In this document: piece by piece, positions 8,469-16,964 of the stretch
Layout: every line of letters begins with the position of its first letter
How positions within the stretch are numbered: position 1 is the first letter of the stretch
Origin: Chloroflexota bacterium
GTDB lineage: Bacteria; Chloroflexota; Anaerolineae; B4-G1
Direction: 5' to 3'
Length of the DNA: 39,938 bases
Assembly (NCBI GenBank): GCA_024232355.1
Contig: JAAEPW010000863.1
Coordinates: 1-39,938, forward strand
Position numbers and translations under genes: made by a program
The notes under the pieces: generated by a model
What the model was told of the DNA's origin: nothing
Database searches by the model: none
What the model saw: the letters and a program-made list of their open reading frames with translations, nothing else

Positions 8469-9797
8469 CTACCCAAACATCTGCATCATCCCTCGCATAC
8501 TCTTTTTGCCTTTGCCCAACTGTTTCATCATCCGCTGCATCTGACGGAATTGCTTTAACAGTGCATTCACTTCTTGCACCGACGTGCCGCTGCCACGTGC
8601 AATACGCTTCCTGCGACTGGCGTTTATGATACGCGGCTTACGTCGCTCCTCCGGCGTCATCGAAAATATAATCGCCTCAATGCGTTTGAACTCTCGATCC
8701 GTGTCTTCAGCCGAGACATTTTGGGTCAACTTGCCCAATCCGGGCACCATATCGAGAATCTGACTTAATGGCCCCATCTGACGGATCTGTTGAAACTGCT
8801 CCAGAAAATCCTCTAGATCGAAACTGGCCTCACGCAGTTTGCGTTCCAACCGTTCAGCCTGCTCTTCGTCAAAAGATGCTTCGGCTCGCTCAATGAGCGT
8901 CAGCATATCTCCCATTCCTAGAATACGGGATGCCAATCGATCAGGGTGGAAAATTTCCAGTGCGTCGGTCTTTTCCCCAGTGCCCAGGAACTTTATCGGC
9001 ACATTCGTAACGGCCCGCATACTGATGGCCGCCCCGCCCCGAGCATCACCATCCACCTTGGTCAGAATCAGTCCGGTCAACCCGATATGCTGATGAAAGC
9101 CCGTTGCGACGTTTACCGCTTCCTGCCCAGTCATTGCATCTGCCACCAACAGCGTCTCAACCGGTTTCGCCGCTTTCTTGACAGCCTCCAACTCGCCCAT
9201 CATGTCTTGGTCAATCTGTAGACGGCCAGCGGTATCGAGAATAACAACGTCACACCCACGCCGGCGGGCCTCACGGACACCGTTGGCACAAATCTTGGGT
9301 GGCGAGACGTTCTGCCCCTCGCTGTGAACGGGCAACTCGAGTTGGCGACCCAAGATCTCTAACTGGGTAATAGCAGCTGGACGGTAGGTATCAGCAGCGA
9401 CCATCAATGGTAAGTGATTGCTATTTTTAAGATGCCGGGACAATTTCGCAGCCATCGTTGTCTTGCCCGATCCCTGCAACCCGACTAGCATAATGACATA
9501 AGGCGCAGACCCCGTCAACTCTAGTCGTCCTGGCTCGCCCAGTGTGTCGATCAACTCCTCGTGAACGAGCTTGATCACTTGTTGAGCAGGACTGAGACTC
9601 TTGGTGATTTCGGCACCGACAGTCCGTTCGCGCACACGACGGACAAAATCTTTGACTACTTTGTAATGTACATCGGCTTCTAAAAGAGCCAAGCGAATTT
9701 CACGCAACACCTCATTGACATCGGACTCGCGCAAAATACCGCGCTTGCCCAATCGATCAAAGATGGCCTGAAGCTTATCGGTTAGATTCTCAAACAT
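8469..9797 (-). CDS. ffh: Signal recognition particle protein Ffh
   Basis: SRP54-family GTPase that binds signal peptides and 4.5S RNA and delivers ribosomes to FtsY at the membrane. The N-domain spans residues 1-~85. The G-domain shows G1 GLQGSGKTT (~107-114), DTYRPAA (~136), DTAGR (~188) and TKVDGDARGG (~246). The methionine-rich M-domain (~300-442) holds the RNA-binding RIARGSGTSVQEVN helix-turn-helix and ends in a Met-rich tail. I take ATG at 9797 (MFENLTDKLQ), the canonical start; a TTG eight codons upstream is open. The promoter at 9840-9868 precedes it. ffh followed by rpsP is a conserved order. Confidence 0.96.
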   Translation of the reverse strand: MFENLTDKLQAIFDRLGKRGILRESDVNEVLREIRLALLEADVHYKVVKDFVRRVRERTVGAEITKSLSPAQQVIKLVHEELIDTLGEPGRLELTGSAPYVIMLVGLQGSGKTTMAAKLSRHLKNSNHLPLMVAADTYRPAAITQLEILGRQLELPVHSEGQNVSPPKICANGVREARRRGCDVVILDTAGRLQIDQDMMGELEAVKKAAKPVETLLVADAMTGQEAVNVATGFHQHIGLTGLILTKVDGDARGGAAISMRAVTNVPIKFLGTGEKTDALEIFHPDRLASRILGMGDMLTLIERAEASFDEEQAERLERKLREASFDLEDFLEQFQQIRQMGPLSQILDMVPGLGKLTQNVSAEDTDREFKRIEAIIFSMTPEERRKPRIINASRRKRIARGSGTSVQEVNALLKQFRQMQRMMKQLGKGKKSMRGMMQMFG

Positions 9798-9839
9798 CAA
9801 ATACAGCACTCCAATTGGCAACCAATCAAGAACGAAGCG

Positions 9840-9868
9840 ATTGTAACGGAAAAGCCCCGTTTCGTCAA
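9840..9868 (-). promoter_or_regulatory. Sigma70-type promoter of the ffh-rpsP run
   Basis: Minus-strand TTGACG (9863-9868), a 17-nt spacer and TACAAT (9840-9845). It overlaps the stop codon of the upstream acyl-CoA synthetase gene and predicts a ~35-nt leader before the ffh ATG. Confidence 0.65.
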
Positions 9869-11958
9869 GTTTTCTGGCCTCTTACAACTACTCGTGCATC
9901 CACCGCAACTGCACCTCGTTCAAACACAAGCAATGGATTAACGTCGATCTCTGCTATCTCGGGACATTCGACCAACAAACGCGAGAGCGCTACTAATGCT
10001 TCGATGACGGCATCCACGTCTGCCGGTGGCTCACCGCGCACGCCCTGCAGCAGACGGCTTCCTTGCACCTCAGCGATCATCTCCTCAGCATCCTCCCGGG
10101 TCAACGGAGCCAAGCGGAGTGAGACATCGTCGAACACTTCTACGTACACCCCACCCAACCCAAACATCACCACCGGTCCAAAACTGGGGTCGCGTTTACC
10201 ACCTAGGATCACTTCTCGCCCTCCAGAGAACATCCGTTGCACTAACACACCCGTCAACTGGGCATCAGGCACGTGTTCCTCCACCCGTGTCACAAGTTCG
10301 GTGAACTCTGTCCGCAAAGCCTCTGGCCCATCAACATTCAACGCCACCGCACCCACGTCCGACTTGTGTACAATATCAGGCGAGAGTGCCTTGAGCGCCA
10401 CCGGGTATCCAATAGCGGCAGCAGCCACCAGCCCCCCTCCGACACTTTCCACCACAGCCCATTCGCCGGTAGGGATATCAAAAGAAGCGCATATACCCAA
10501 CGCCGCATCTGTGGTCAATACACCATCGCGAGACAGCAACCCCTCGACCTCGTGCGGGCGCTGTGCCGGTGATAGAGGTAGTGGAAGTAATCGTGCCAGA
10601 CGACTGTGCCGATCACGCGAGACGGCCAATGCCCGTACCGCTGCCTCAATCTCGGTGAAAATTGGATAATCATCCATCCCCTGCTTGAATTGTTCTATCT
10701 CTCCCTGGCGGGCAAAGGCACAGAACGCCACAGGCTTGTCCAGTTCGTGGTTCAGTTCCCGCACGCGTTGGGCAAGGCGACGTGACATCTCGCCCTCACT
10801 GGGGTTGTGGGTATGCACCAGCAACAATGCATCGGGGGCAATCGTGCGCAAACACGCTTCCACAATGTGACCATACAAATCGAAATCGAAAAGAACGCCC
10901 AGGTCGAGTGGGTTGGTCAACGCAATCACGTCAGCAGGAAATAGACTCCGTACATTGGCCAGAAAATCATTGGGGACAGGTACGAGACGGAAACCATTCT
11001 CATCCGCTGCATCGGCTGCCACCACCGCGTGCCCGCCAGAGCGTGATACGACGACGAGTTCATTGCCCCGTACCGGAGGCAGCATGAATCCTTGAGCCAA
11101 CGTCACCACGTCGTCAAAACTGGTCGCCCGAACGACCCCGGCTTGCTGCATAGCCGCATTAACGATGCGGTCATCGTTGGCCAACGCCGCCGTGTGCGAA
11201 AAGGCGATCTGGGCACTCGCTTGTCCTCGGTTTGCTTTTTGCACAATGATCGGTTTGGATGAGGATGCGGCCAATTCCATCAGTCGTCGTCCTTCTCCCA
11301 TACTCTCCAGATAGAGACAAATGATTTCGGTGTCAGGGTCATCTAGTAAAAAGGTCAAAAAGTCTGTCTCATCCAGATCAGTCTTGTTGCCCATACTGAC
11401 GACTTTGTTGATACCAACCCCCGCCTCGCTAAGCATCAGAGCATACGTAATAGAAACTCCACCGCTCTGCGCCAACACTGAGACCGATCCCCGCCTAATT
11501 GCCCCTGGATCAAGACCCGCAAATGGCAAACACAGTCCATTCTCCGTATTGACCACGCTAATGCAATTCGGCCCCACAAAGCGGATGCCCCAACGGCGTG
11601 CTACCTCACAGACTTTTTCTTCTAGTTTGTGCCCAGCTTTTGAAAACTCGGCAAAACCAGCCGACTCGATCACTGCGTGACGAATACCTTTGCTCCCACA
11701 AACATCAAGTAGGTCAGGCACCGTCGCAGCCGGGGTCAGAATCACCGCCAGGTCTACCCCATCAGGCAGTGATTCTGCCGACTCAAGGATAGGAATACCA
11801 TGTACTTGACCACTCTGTAATCCGACAGCATAAATATTGCCATCATAGCCAAACTCGATCAAGTTTCCAATAATGTTAGCCGCCATATTGTCAGGATGTT
11901 CGGAAACACCGATGACGGCAACACTGGCGGGATAAAAAATCTTGTCCATAAACTTCAT
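9865..11958 (-). CDS. ADP-forming acetate/acyl-CoA ligase (fused alpha-beta)
   Basis: Converts acyl-CoA, ADP and phosphate to the acid, CoA and ATP (or the reverse), conserving energy in fermentative metabolism. The CoA-binding Rossmann domain occupies ~1-130 (SVAVIGVSEHP, HAVIESAGFAE, FVGPNCISVVN). Succinyl-CoA ligase-like domains follow with SVLAQSGGV (~160) and the phosphohistidine motif FSHTAALAND (His ~255). An ATP-grasp domain lies at ~470-690 (PVALKALSPDIVHKSD, the region around FGLGGVYVEV, and EIDVNPLLV). At 697 residues it is the usual fused length, without an extra GNAT domain, so it is not a Pat-type protein acetyltransferase. Its own promoter is at 12026-12053. The acyl substrate cannot be told from sequence. 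Confidence 0.9.
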   Translation of the reverse strand: MKFMDKIFYPASVAVIGVSEHPDNMAANIIGNLIEFGYDGNIYAVGLQSGQVHGIPILESAESLPDGVDLAVILTPAATVPDLLDVCGSKGIRHAVIESAGFAEFSKAGHKLEEKVCEVARRWGIRFVGPNCISVVNTENGLCLPFAGLDPGAIRRGSVSVLAQSGGVSITYALMLSEAGVGINKVVSMGNKTDLDETDFLTFLLDDPDTEIICLYLESMGEGRRLMELAASSSKPIIVQKANRGQASAQIAFSHTAALANDDRIVNAAMQQAGVVRATSFDDVVTLAQGFMLPPVRGNELVVVSRSGGHAVVAADAADENGFRLVPVPNDFLANVRSLFPADVIALTNPLDLGVLFDFDLYGHIVEACLRTIAPDALLLVHTHNPSEGEMSRRLAQRVRELNHELDKPVAFCAFARQGEIEQFKQGMDDYPIFTEIEAAVRALAVSRDRHSRLARLLPLPLSPAQRPHEVEGLLSRDGVLTTDAALGICASFDIPTGEWAVVESVGGGLVAAAAIGYPVALKALSPDIVHKSDVGAVALNVDGPEALRTEFTELVTRVEEHVPDAQLTGVLVQRMFSGGREVILGGKRDPSFGPVVMFGLGGVYVEVFDDVSLRLAPLTREDAEEMIAEVQGSRLLQGVRGEPPADVDAVIEALVALSRLLVECPEIAEIDVNPLLVFERGAVAVDARVVVRGQKT

Positions 11959-12025
11959 TTGAAAACAACTCTCCCTGTGATTGCTAGAATGAACGAACCC
12001 TATTGAATGCTTTTGTCAAGGACTG

Positions 12026-12053
12026 ATTGTATCAGATTGTTCGCTGCCGTCAA
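12026..12053 (-). promoter_or_regulatory. Promoter of the acyl-CoA synthetase gene
   Basis: Minus-strand TTGACG (12048-12053), a 16-nt spacer and TACAAT (12026-12031). The predicted leader is about 60 nt. The rest of the 11959-12173 divergent gap holds only the -10 element of the opposite gene. Confidence 0.55.
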
Positions 12054-12153
12054 TAGGTTTGCACCTGGCTCAATTTCATAGTACAATGTGGTTCGATCTT
12101 TCCCTTGAAACGAACAAAAACTCGGATTACCCTACTCGTAAAATTATGTGGCG

Positions 12154-12159
12154 TATAAT
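12154..12159 (+). promoter_or_regulatory. -10 box of the hybrid sensor gene
   Basis: TATAAT 14 nt upstream of the ATG at 12174. The short leader still contains an AGAGGGAGA ribosome site. No convincing -35 is seen. Confidence 0.45.
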
Positions 12160-12173
12160 ATAGAGGGAGAACA

Positions 12174-13427
12174 ATGGGCGGTCGGGAGGCACATAAGCAG
12201 GAACATAAACGGGTTGTTCTGATCGTAGATGATGAAAAGCCATTGGCGCAAGCCATTGCGGCAACACTCGATCCAGAAGGGCTTGAAACGGCCCTGGCAT
12301 ACGATGGGAATCAGGCACTAAAATTGGCCCGTGAGTTACAGCCAGATTTGATCCTCCTGGACGTGATGTTGCCGGGCAAGTCTGGCTTTGAAGTATGCGC
12401 AATTCTCAAAAAAGAACCCGAGACTGCCTCCATCCCCATAATCATCCTCACCGCAAAAGCAGACCTGTCTAGTCGTATGACCGGAATTGCAGCCGGAGCC
12501 GATGAGTATCTAACAAAGCCATTTAGCCCTACCCAACTAATCGATTTGGTCAACAAAATACTGGCAGGCCAACCCATTGAACCTGGCCCACACTGGCCTA
12601 CCCCCTCCACGATGTCCACTGATCAGTGGGTGATCTATGCCAGCGAGTTGACCAAATTATTCAAGCAAGAACAATCTGCACGTCAAGACTTGGAGCAAGC
12701 CCTCCGACGATTAGAAGAGGTGAGTCAGTTACAACGGGAATTCCTTGGCGTGATAACCCACGAACTTTTGACCCCCTTTGGTGCCATCGGCCTGACGATG
12801 GAGGTTCTACAACAACAAGGTCATGACCTCCCTTCCGAACACCGAGAGACTCTGGACAACTTGACGACAGAGATCGCCGGTCTACACCGGATGATCAACG
12901 GGGTAGTCAAATTTGCCGAATTGATGCACAAACAACGTGAACCGGAACTGGGGCACTATGCCCTGGATCGATTGGTTCCATTTTCCGTGCAACCAGTAGC
13001 AGTACTAGCTCGGGCACGGGAGATAGACTTTCGGTGCCTGATCTCCCCCAACCTGCCAAAGATATTTGCCGACCCCGATCTGCTCAGTGAGGCCATTTTC
13101 CAAATGACTCACAACGCGGTCAAGTTCAACAAGCCTGGGGGACAGGCCCAGGTGCGAGCCTTTGAATCTGAAAAGTGGATCGTTATCGAGGTGTCAGACA
13201 CCGGCATAGGCCTGACACCTGATCGTCTCAAGCTGCTGGGGCAGCCCTTTGAACAACGTGCTGACTCTTTGCGACGCGGACGGGAGGGTTTGGGAGTTGG
13301 GTGGGCCTTTGTTGGATATGTTGCCAAAGTACATTTTGGTCGAACGCACGTCGTCAGCCCAGGTCCAGACCAGGGCAGCACCTTTACGCTCGCCCTCCCC
13401 ATAGTTACAGAAAAAGAGAATGCATAG
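12174..13427 (+). CDS. Receiver-histidine kinase hybrid protein
   Basis: A soluble two-component protein with reversed order: an N-terminal receiver domain and then a kinase. The receiver (~14-130) has the acidic pair VDDE (~18-21), phospho-acceptor Asp63 in LILLDVMLPG, and Lys115 in LTKPF. A coiled linker (~160-187) leads to the HisKA box FLGVITHELLTPFG with His196. The HATPase domain (~280-412) has an N-box (MTHNAVKFNKPGG), a G1 box (DTGIGLTP) and a later GLGVGWAF. There is no membrane segment, so it likely takes phosphate from a separate kinase or is part of a phosphorelay. No dedicated output domain is present. The target is unknown, and the neighbours do not reveal it. Confidence 0.92.
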   Translation: MGGREAHKQEHKRVVLIVDDEKPLAQAIAATLDPEGLETALAYDGNQALKLARELQPDLILLDVMLPGKSGFEVCAILKKEPETASIPIIILTAKADLSSRMTGIAAGADEYLTKPFSPTQLIDLVNKILAGQPIEPGPHWPTPSTMSTDQWVIYASELTKLFKQEQSARQDLEQALRRLEEVSQLQREFLGVITHELLTPFGAIGLTMEVLQQQGHDLPSEHRETLDNLTTEIAGLHRMINGVVKFAELMHKQREPELGHYALDRLVPFSVQPVAVLARAREIDFRCLISPNLPKIFADPDLLSEAIFQMTHNAVKFNKPGGQAQVRAFESEKWIVIEVSDTGIGLTPDRLKLLGQPFEQRADSLRRGREGLGVGWAFVGYVAKVHFGRTHVVSPGPDQGSTFTLALPIVTEKENA

Positions 13428-13436
13428 CACACCATT

Positions 13437-14249
13437 ATGACAAACAAAATCGGCTTATCCACCGCAGCCCTCTATCCAACCCACCTGACCGAAGAGGCAT
13501 TGACAACCATCGCAGAACTCGGCTTTCCCACCGTTGAAATATTCCTTCAAACCGAACAAGAATACACCTCTGCTTTTGGAACCGAACTCGACCGGCGGCG
13601 GCGCGATCTGGGGTTGGACGTACACTCATTGCACCTCCACAGCTCCTACTTTGACCTTTGGACTCTATACCCCCGTATGATCCAGGAAACCCGTGATCGC
13701 TTCCGACGATTGCTGGAGACAGCAACTATGCTAAAAGCTCGTGCACTCACTTGGCACGGACTACGTTTTGGCGGCGATAACCCCCATCTGATTGCCGCCT
13801 TCTTTGAGAGCGCGACTTGGGCCGGTGAACAAGCTCAAGCTGTTGGAATTACCCTGTGCATCGAAAACGTCAGTTGGTGCTATCTACGTACCCCGGCCCA
13901 AGTCAAAACCATGCGCCAAGCAAAACTTCCCATTGGCTTTACGTTCGATACTTTCCAGGCTGGTGAAAGCGCTACAGACCCCGCCTCTCTCATTTATGCG
14001 ATGAACGGTCACCTCACAACCGTGCACCTGGCCGACTATGCTCCTGGTGCTCCACGCCACTTGCCTCCAGGAAAAGGCGACCTGGACTGGAAAACTATCC
14101 TGCGCACCTTGCAATCTGTAGGTTATACTGGACCGCTCATCATCGAACCCGCCCACATTACAGACCTATCTGACCTGACCCACGCTCGCGACTTTGTTCA
14201 GCAGATACTGACTGACGTGGCACAGATCAATTATCAAACCACTCCCTGA
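13437..14249 (+). CDS. Sugar phosphate isomerase/epimerase-like TIM barrel protein
   Basis: 270 residues of the xylose-isomerase-like TIM-barrel superfamily (AP_endonuc_2 type). Typical strand-end motifs are visible: FPTVEIFLQT near the N-terminus, LHLHSSYFD, ALTWHGLRFG, ITLCIENVSW (Glu metal ligand), FTFDTFQ and VHLADYAPG. It ends with the GKGDLDWKTIL...YTGPLIIEP signature. Members isomerise or epimerise sugars or cyclitols, and the substrate here is unknown. The ATG lies 9 nt after the hybrid sensor stop with no obvious ribosome site, so translational coupling is possible. The stop codon lies inside the 10-bp target duplication of a MITE-like insertion. Confidence 0.82.
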   Translation: MTNKIGLSTAALYPTHLTEEALTTIAELGFPTVEIFLQTEQEYTSAFGTELDRRRRDLGLDVHSLHLHSSYFDLWTLYPRMIQETRDRFRRLLETATMLKARALTWHGLRFGGDNPHLIAAFFESATWAGEQAQAVGITLCIENVSWCYLRTPAQVKTMRQAKLPIGFTFDTFQAGESATDPASLIYAMNGHLTTVHLADYAPGAPRHLPPGKGDLDWKTILRTLQSVGYTGPLIIEPAHITDLSDLTHARDFVQQILTDVAQINYQTTP

Positions 14250-14414
14250 ACCAATGTTATCAAGTTAAGAGACGAGAACTAGACCTGCCAGGTTTTACAA
14301 GGCACTTTTGACCGAGAATACATTGTTAATCAGGTCAAACCTTGCTCACAAAAGCTCTGACGAAAACCTGGCAGGTCTTTACAAGCCTTAACTTTATGAC
14401 ATTGCTCCCTGAAC
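14242..14414. mobile_element. MITE-like hairpin element with 10-bp target duplication
   Basis: A 153-bp element (14252-14404) with imperfect ~45-bp terminal inverted repeats that begin CAATGTTATCAAGTTAAG on the left and CAATGTCATAAAGTTAAG on the right (inverted). Both contain AGACCTGCCAGGTTTT (14281-14296, mirrored perfectly at 14363-14378). It is flanked by perfect direct repeats CTCCCTGAAC at 14242-14251 and 14405-14414. It has no coding capacity. From memory, the end sequence and the 10-bp duplication resemble IS4-family (IS231-like) elements, so mobilisation in trans by such a transposase is inferred. Confidence 0.85.
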
Positions 14415-14518
14415 AGATATGCAAATTGTGTGGCGCACATTCATGCTTCATTGCAGCCCAACCTGGTGTGTCTGGACTGCATCCGTAGCCGTCTCCAAAA
14501 AGCACTATGCTCATAGGT
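14415..14518 (+). pseudogene. Fragment of a double-CxxC gene, frameshifted
   Basis: Just past the MITE, one frame reads ICKLCGAHSCFIAAQPGV. After a one-base shift it continues VCLDCIRSRLQKALCS and then stops. Paired CxxC motifs spaced like this open some radical-SAM activating-enzyme-like proteins, but the rest of the gene is gone. The identification is tentative. Confidence 0.35.
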
Positions 14519-14598
14519 AGCAGAATATCAACTAGTCCAATAGGGAGAAAATTTGTAATCTGGTTGTCCGAAGAGAACTTGATATGGAGGGAAACCAG

Positions 14599-15169
14599 AT
14601 GAAACACTTGATACCGTATATGCAAGACAATGACAAGGCTGCCGATTATCTGCGGCAGTTGCGCTGACCAGATAGAGTAGCCTGTCCCCGCTGTGAAAAC
14701 CCCAACATAGAAAAGCGAGAACGTTGCAGCAAAGGTTTGCAACGGTACAATTGTTGGAGTGTGTCCAGCGTTTGGGGCCACGGTTTGCAACTTGTAATGA
14801 TTGGACCAATACAATCTTTGAGGACAGCAAACTGGAGCCTATAGAATGGTGGTTGGTGATTGGACTGTGGCAGTTGAAATTGAATGCAACTGAGATTGCC
14901 AGAACATCTGACATCAACAAGCGAACAGCGCAACGTTGCATCAACTTGTTGGACGGTGGTATCTATGAAACATACCATCTGAATCCCGATCGACAACTGG
15001 AAGGTCAAGTTAAAGCCGATAAAGCCTGCCCGAGTTCGGGGAGCAAGGGTTTGGCACATCAAATTGCACAGAGTGGACGCACACTTTGGCGACGTGGCAT
15101 CAAGTTGAGAGGGTGGGCTACTGCAGAGAAAGGTCGTCCCCCACTTTTTGTCTGTTTTTGCCCTTGAAA
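14599..15169 (+). pseudogene. Decayed IS1595-like transposase
   Basis: Remnant of a DDE transposase of the IS1595 type with an N-terminal zinc ribbon. The start reads MKHLIPYMQDNDKAADYLRQ, then an in-frame stop, then VACPRCENPNIEKRERC (zinc-ribbon half). After a frameshift near 14750 it continues through WTNTIFEDSKLEPIEWWL, LNATEIARTSDINKRTAQR and LLDGGIYE to GQVKADKAC (the position of a catalytic Asp), then RGWATAEKGRPPLFV. It ends there; the remaining catalytic half, including the last acidic residue, is absent. No intact terminal inverted repeats were found, and it cannot be active. Confidence 0.75.
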
Positions 15170-15534
15170 TAGTAAATCAGCCATATGGAAACGGGGAAAT
15201 CTCTGGGGAAAATGGTGAGCTTTGATGAGGTATTGGTCGGCAAGATGGCGCAGCCGGAAAGCTTTTTCACTTTGATGCGTCTCATATTCCAGTTGGTATG
15301 GAAAACCAAAGCGGGAACCTTTTTGTGAGATGAACAGCTCAAAGCAAACGGCGTCTACGAGCAGAGATTCGCCCGGCCTTATGTGGAGCAGCTTGCAAAG
15401 ACAGACTAGATCGTATCGCTCGAACAGAGTGTAGAACTGGCACTGGATTCACTAATGAAAAGGAGGCCATATATCGACTGGTGAAAACCAGATCGAACCT
15501 GAATGCGCTACCAAGAAACAGCTTCTTGAAAAAT

Positions 15535-15593
15535 GCCCAAAACCCCGCCCTGCTGTTTCTCGCAAAATGAAGAACGCTAAAGGGGTTTTGGGC
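15535..15593. repeat. 12-bp inverted repeat upstream of small membrane gene
   Basis: GCCCAAAACCCC (15535-15546) and its perfect complement GGGGTTTTGGGC (15582-15593) enclose 35 bp. The right arm ends 18 nt before a TATAAT (15612-15617) and therefore covers the -35 region of the downstream gene. It could be an operator pair or an insertion relic. Confidence 0.6.
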
Positions 15594-15611
15594 GCTATCA
15601 ACAAGATCGAA

Positions 15612-15617
15612 TATAAT
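15612..15617 (+). promoter_or_regulatory. -10 box of the small membrane protein gene
   Basis: TATAAT 23 nt upstream of the ATG at 15641. The -35 would fall in the right arm of the adjacent inverted repeat, where no good TTGACA match is present. Confidence 0.45.
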
Positions 15618-15640
15618 TCATCACAAAAAGGAGCCTTACA

Positions 15641-15946
15641 ATGGACAAGCAGCGTGTAGCATCTGGAATCTCTGGTGGCATCTTTCTCATTTGCCTGGGC
15701 ATTTTGCTTCTCACAGGGTGGTGGTGGCCGGGTATCATGTTCGCCATTGGTCTCTCCAGCGGCGCAGAACTGGTATTCCGTGGCAAAATTATGAGAGGCA
15801 TTGGCACTATGGCCTTTTTCTGTGCCATCCCGTTCGCCATCTGGATCATCCAGGCAGTCAACATTCCGTGGGTGCTTATTGGCCCAATGATTCTGATTGG
15901 GATTGGCGTTATTATTTTGGTCAAGACTCTTTTCTTGCGCGAATAA
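15641..15946 (+). CDS. Small integral membrane protein
   Basis: 101 residues, almost entirely hydrophobic. Four helices are likely: ~10-26 (GGIFLICLGILLLTG), ~28-42, ~52-72 (GIGTMAFFCAIPFAIW) and ~74-96 (IPWVLIGPMILIGIGVIILV). The layout resembles LiaF/DUF5668-type transmembrane domains, although the family assignment is uncertain. It has an AAAAAGGAG ribosome site and a -10 box at 15612. Function unknown. Confidence 0.75.
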   Translation: MDKQRVASGISGGIFLICLGILLLTGWWWPGIMFAIGLSSGAELVFRGKIMRGIGTMAFFCAIPFAIWIIQAVNIPWVLIGPMILIGIGVIILVKTLFLRE

Positions 15947-16126
15947 TGACCCGAGGAGAACTGACGAGTATCGGCGGACGATCACTTGTCCCCTAGCTAT
16001 TCGTCAATCACTTTCTTCTTTGCGATAAATTTCGGGATTTGCTATCAAGGCCGCCAAACCGAAAATATTAGTGTTTTTCATTGGTTTCGACGCCGTCGCA
16101 GTACGGCAATAAAGGAGACGCAAAGC

Positions 16127-16678
16127 ATGAATATCCTGATCGCATATTTCTCTCAAACTGGGAACACGACCAAGGTCGCGCAGGCGATCTATGAAGAGGT
16201 GTCGTCCCAAGACCACGAGGTTCATCTAAGGGAAATTGGTGAAATCACGTCGGACACTCTGACAGCCTATGATCTGATTTTTCTGGGTTCGGCCTGTCAT
16301 GACACGGATCTGGCAAAGCCAGCCAAGCGAATTTTGGGGGGGATTGCCACTTTGTCACCATTCAAGCTGGCGGGCTTTGCTACCCACGCAACGTATACCC
16401 CCGAAGGTGGAACGAGAGAGCAAGAGGTGTACGAGGAGTGGGCTGGACGGTGTGTCGTGTCCTTTAACCAAGCTAGCCAAGAGAAAGGGATTGGCTTTTT
16501 GGGATACTTTCATTGCCAAGGCGCACCATCCCCTCCGATTGAGGCGTTCATCCACAATACGATCGTGACAGATGAGGATGAATGGAAGGCGTACATAGAG
16601 GAGGTGAGAAAGCATCCCACCAAAGAGGATTTGCAAAAGGCGAGGGAGTTTGCCCAGCAAGTCCTGGCCAAGTACTGA
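16127..16678 (+). CDS. Flavodoxin family protein
   Basis: 183-residue flavodoxin-fold protein binding FMN as an electron carrier or NAD(P)H-dependent reductase. The phosphate-binding loop is AYFSQTGNTTKVAQAI (residues ~5-20), and IFLGSACHDTD (~46) forms the second FMN loop. The C-terminal part (EDEWKAYIEEVRKHPTKEDL) resembles archaeal and Chloroflexota flavodoxins that end in a helix. The frame is open further upstream, but ATG 16127 has AAAGGAG 9 nt before it and matches the flavodoxin start. It stands alone, and its redox partner is not evident. Confidence 0.88.
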   Translation: MNILIAYFSQTGNTTKVAQAIYEEVSSQDHEVHLREIGEITSDTLTAYDLIFLGSACHDTDLAKPAKRILGGIATLSPFKLAGFATHATYTPEGGTREQEVYEEWAGRCVVSFNQASQEKGIGFLGYFHCQGAPSPPIEAFIHNTIVTDEDEWKAYIEEVRKHPTKEDLQKAREFAQQVLAKY

Positions 16679-16851
16679 ATTCTGGGCTTGGATGGTTTGT
16701 TGTGTTGTTTGTGGTTGTCCTGATGTCCCTTGTCGTGGTGATGATTTGGCTTTGAATGTCGCGGTCGGTGAGAATAAGAAGGATTGCGGGGAAGAGCAGT
16801 ATATGGTAAGATTACGTGGTATCTGAAACACTTGGTTCTCTAAAAGTTGGG

Positions 16852-16869
16852 CGTTGTTCAGAAACAACG
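16852..16869. repeat. Inverted third copy of the 18-bp palindromic repeat
   Basis: CGTTGTTCAGAAACAACG, identical to the reverse complement of 5734-5751, about 95 bp upstream of the first LuxR regulator. The match extends to 20 bp including the preceding GG. Confidence 0.75.
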
Positions 16870-16918
16870 TCGTATTTTCCAAGTATTTTTTCCTGGCAAA
16901 TGAGCTTGAAAGTACAAG

Positions 16919-16953
16919 TTGTTTTTGAACGACTTCCTAGTCGTGGAACAACA
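16919..16953. repeat. Imperfect hairpin before the first LuxR regulator
   Basis: GTTGTTTTTGAACGAC and GTCGTGGAACAAC form an imperfect stem around TTCCTA, 12 nt upstream of the start codon and just before the AGGGAAGG ribosome site. It may be a decayed relative of the 18-bp palindrome or a leader structure. The rest of 16679-16964 shows nothing else. Confidence 0.4.
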
Positions 16954-16964
16954 GGGAAGGTAAA

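Larger units (their letters stand above)
15170..15640. other. Intergenic scar, no gene recognised
   Basis: Short protein-like pieces (for example one opening at 15212, and DEQLKANGVYEQRFARP after 15328) are interrupted by stops and match nothing I know. The only clear structure is the inverted repeat at 15535-15593 and the promoter -10 box at 15612. Confidence 0.5.

Noticed and set aside
9815..10669. 284-codon plus-strand open frame opposite the acyl-CoA synthetase
   Set aside because: Ser/Thr/Pro/Arg-rich shadow of a strongly supported gene, with no domain signature.
14335..14814. 159-codon minus-strand open frame
   Set aside because: Crosses a MITE end and the transposase remnant on the opposite strand; composition is not protein-like.
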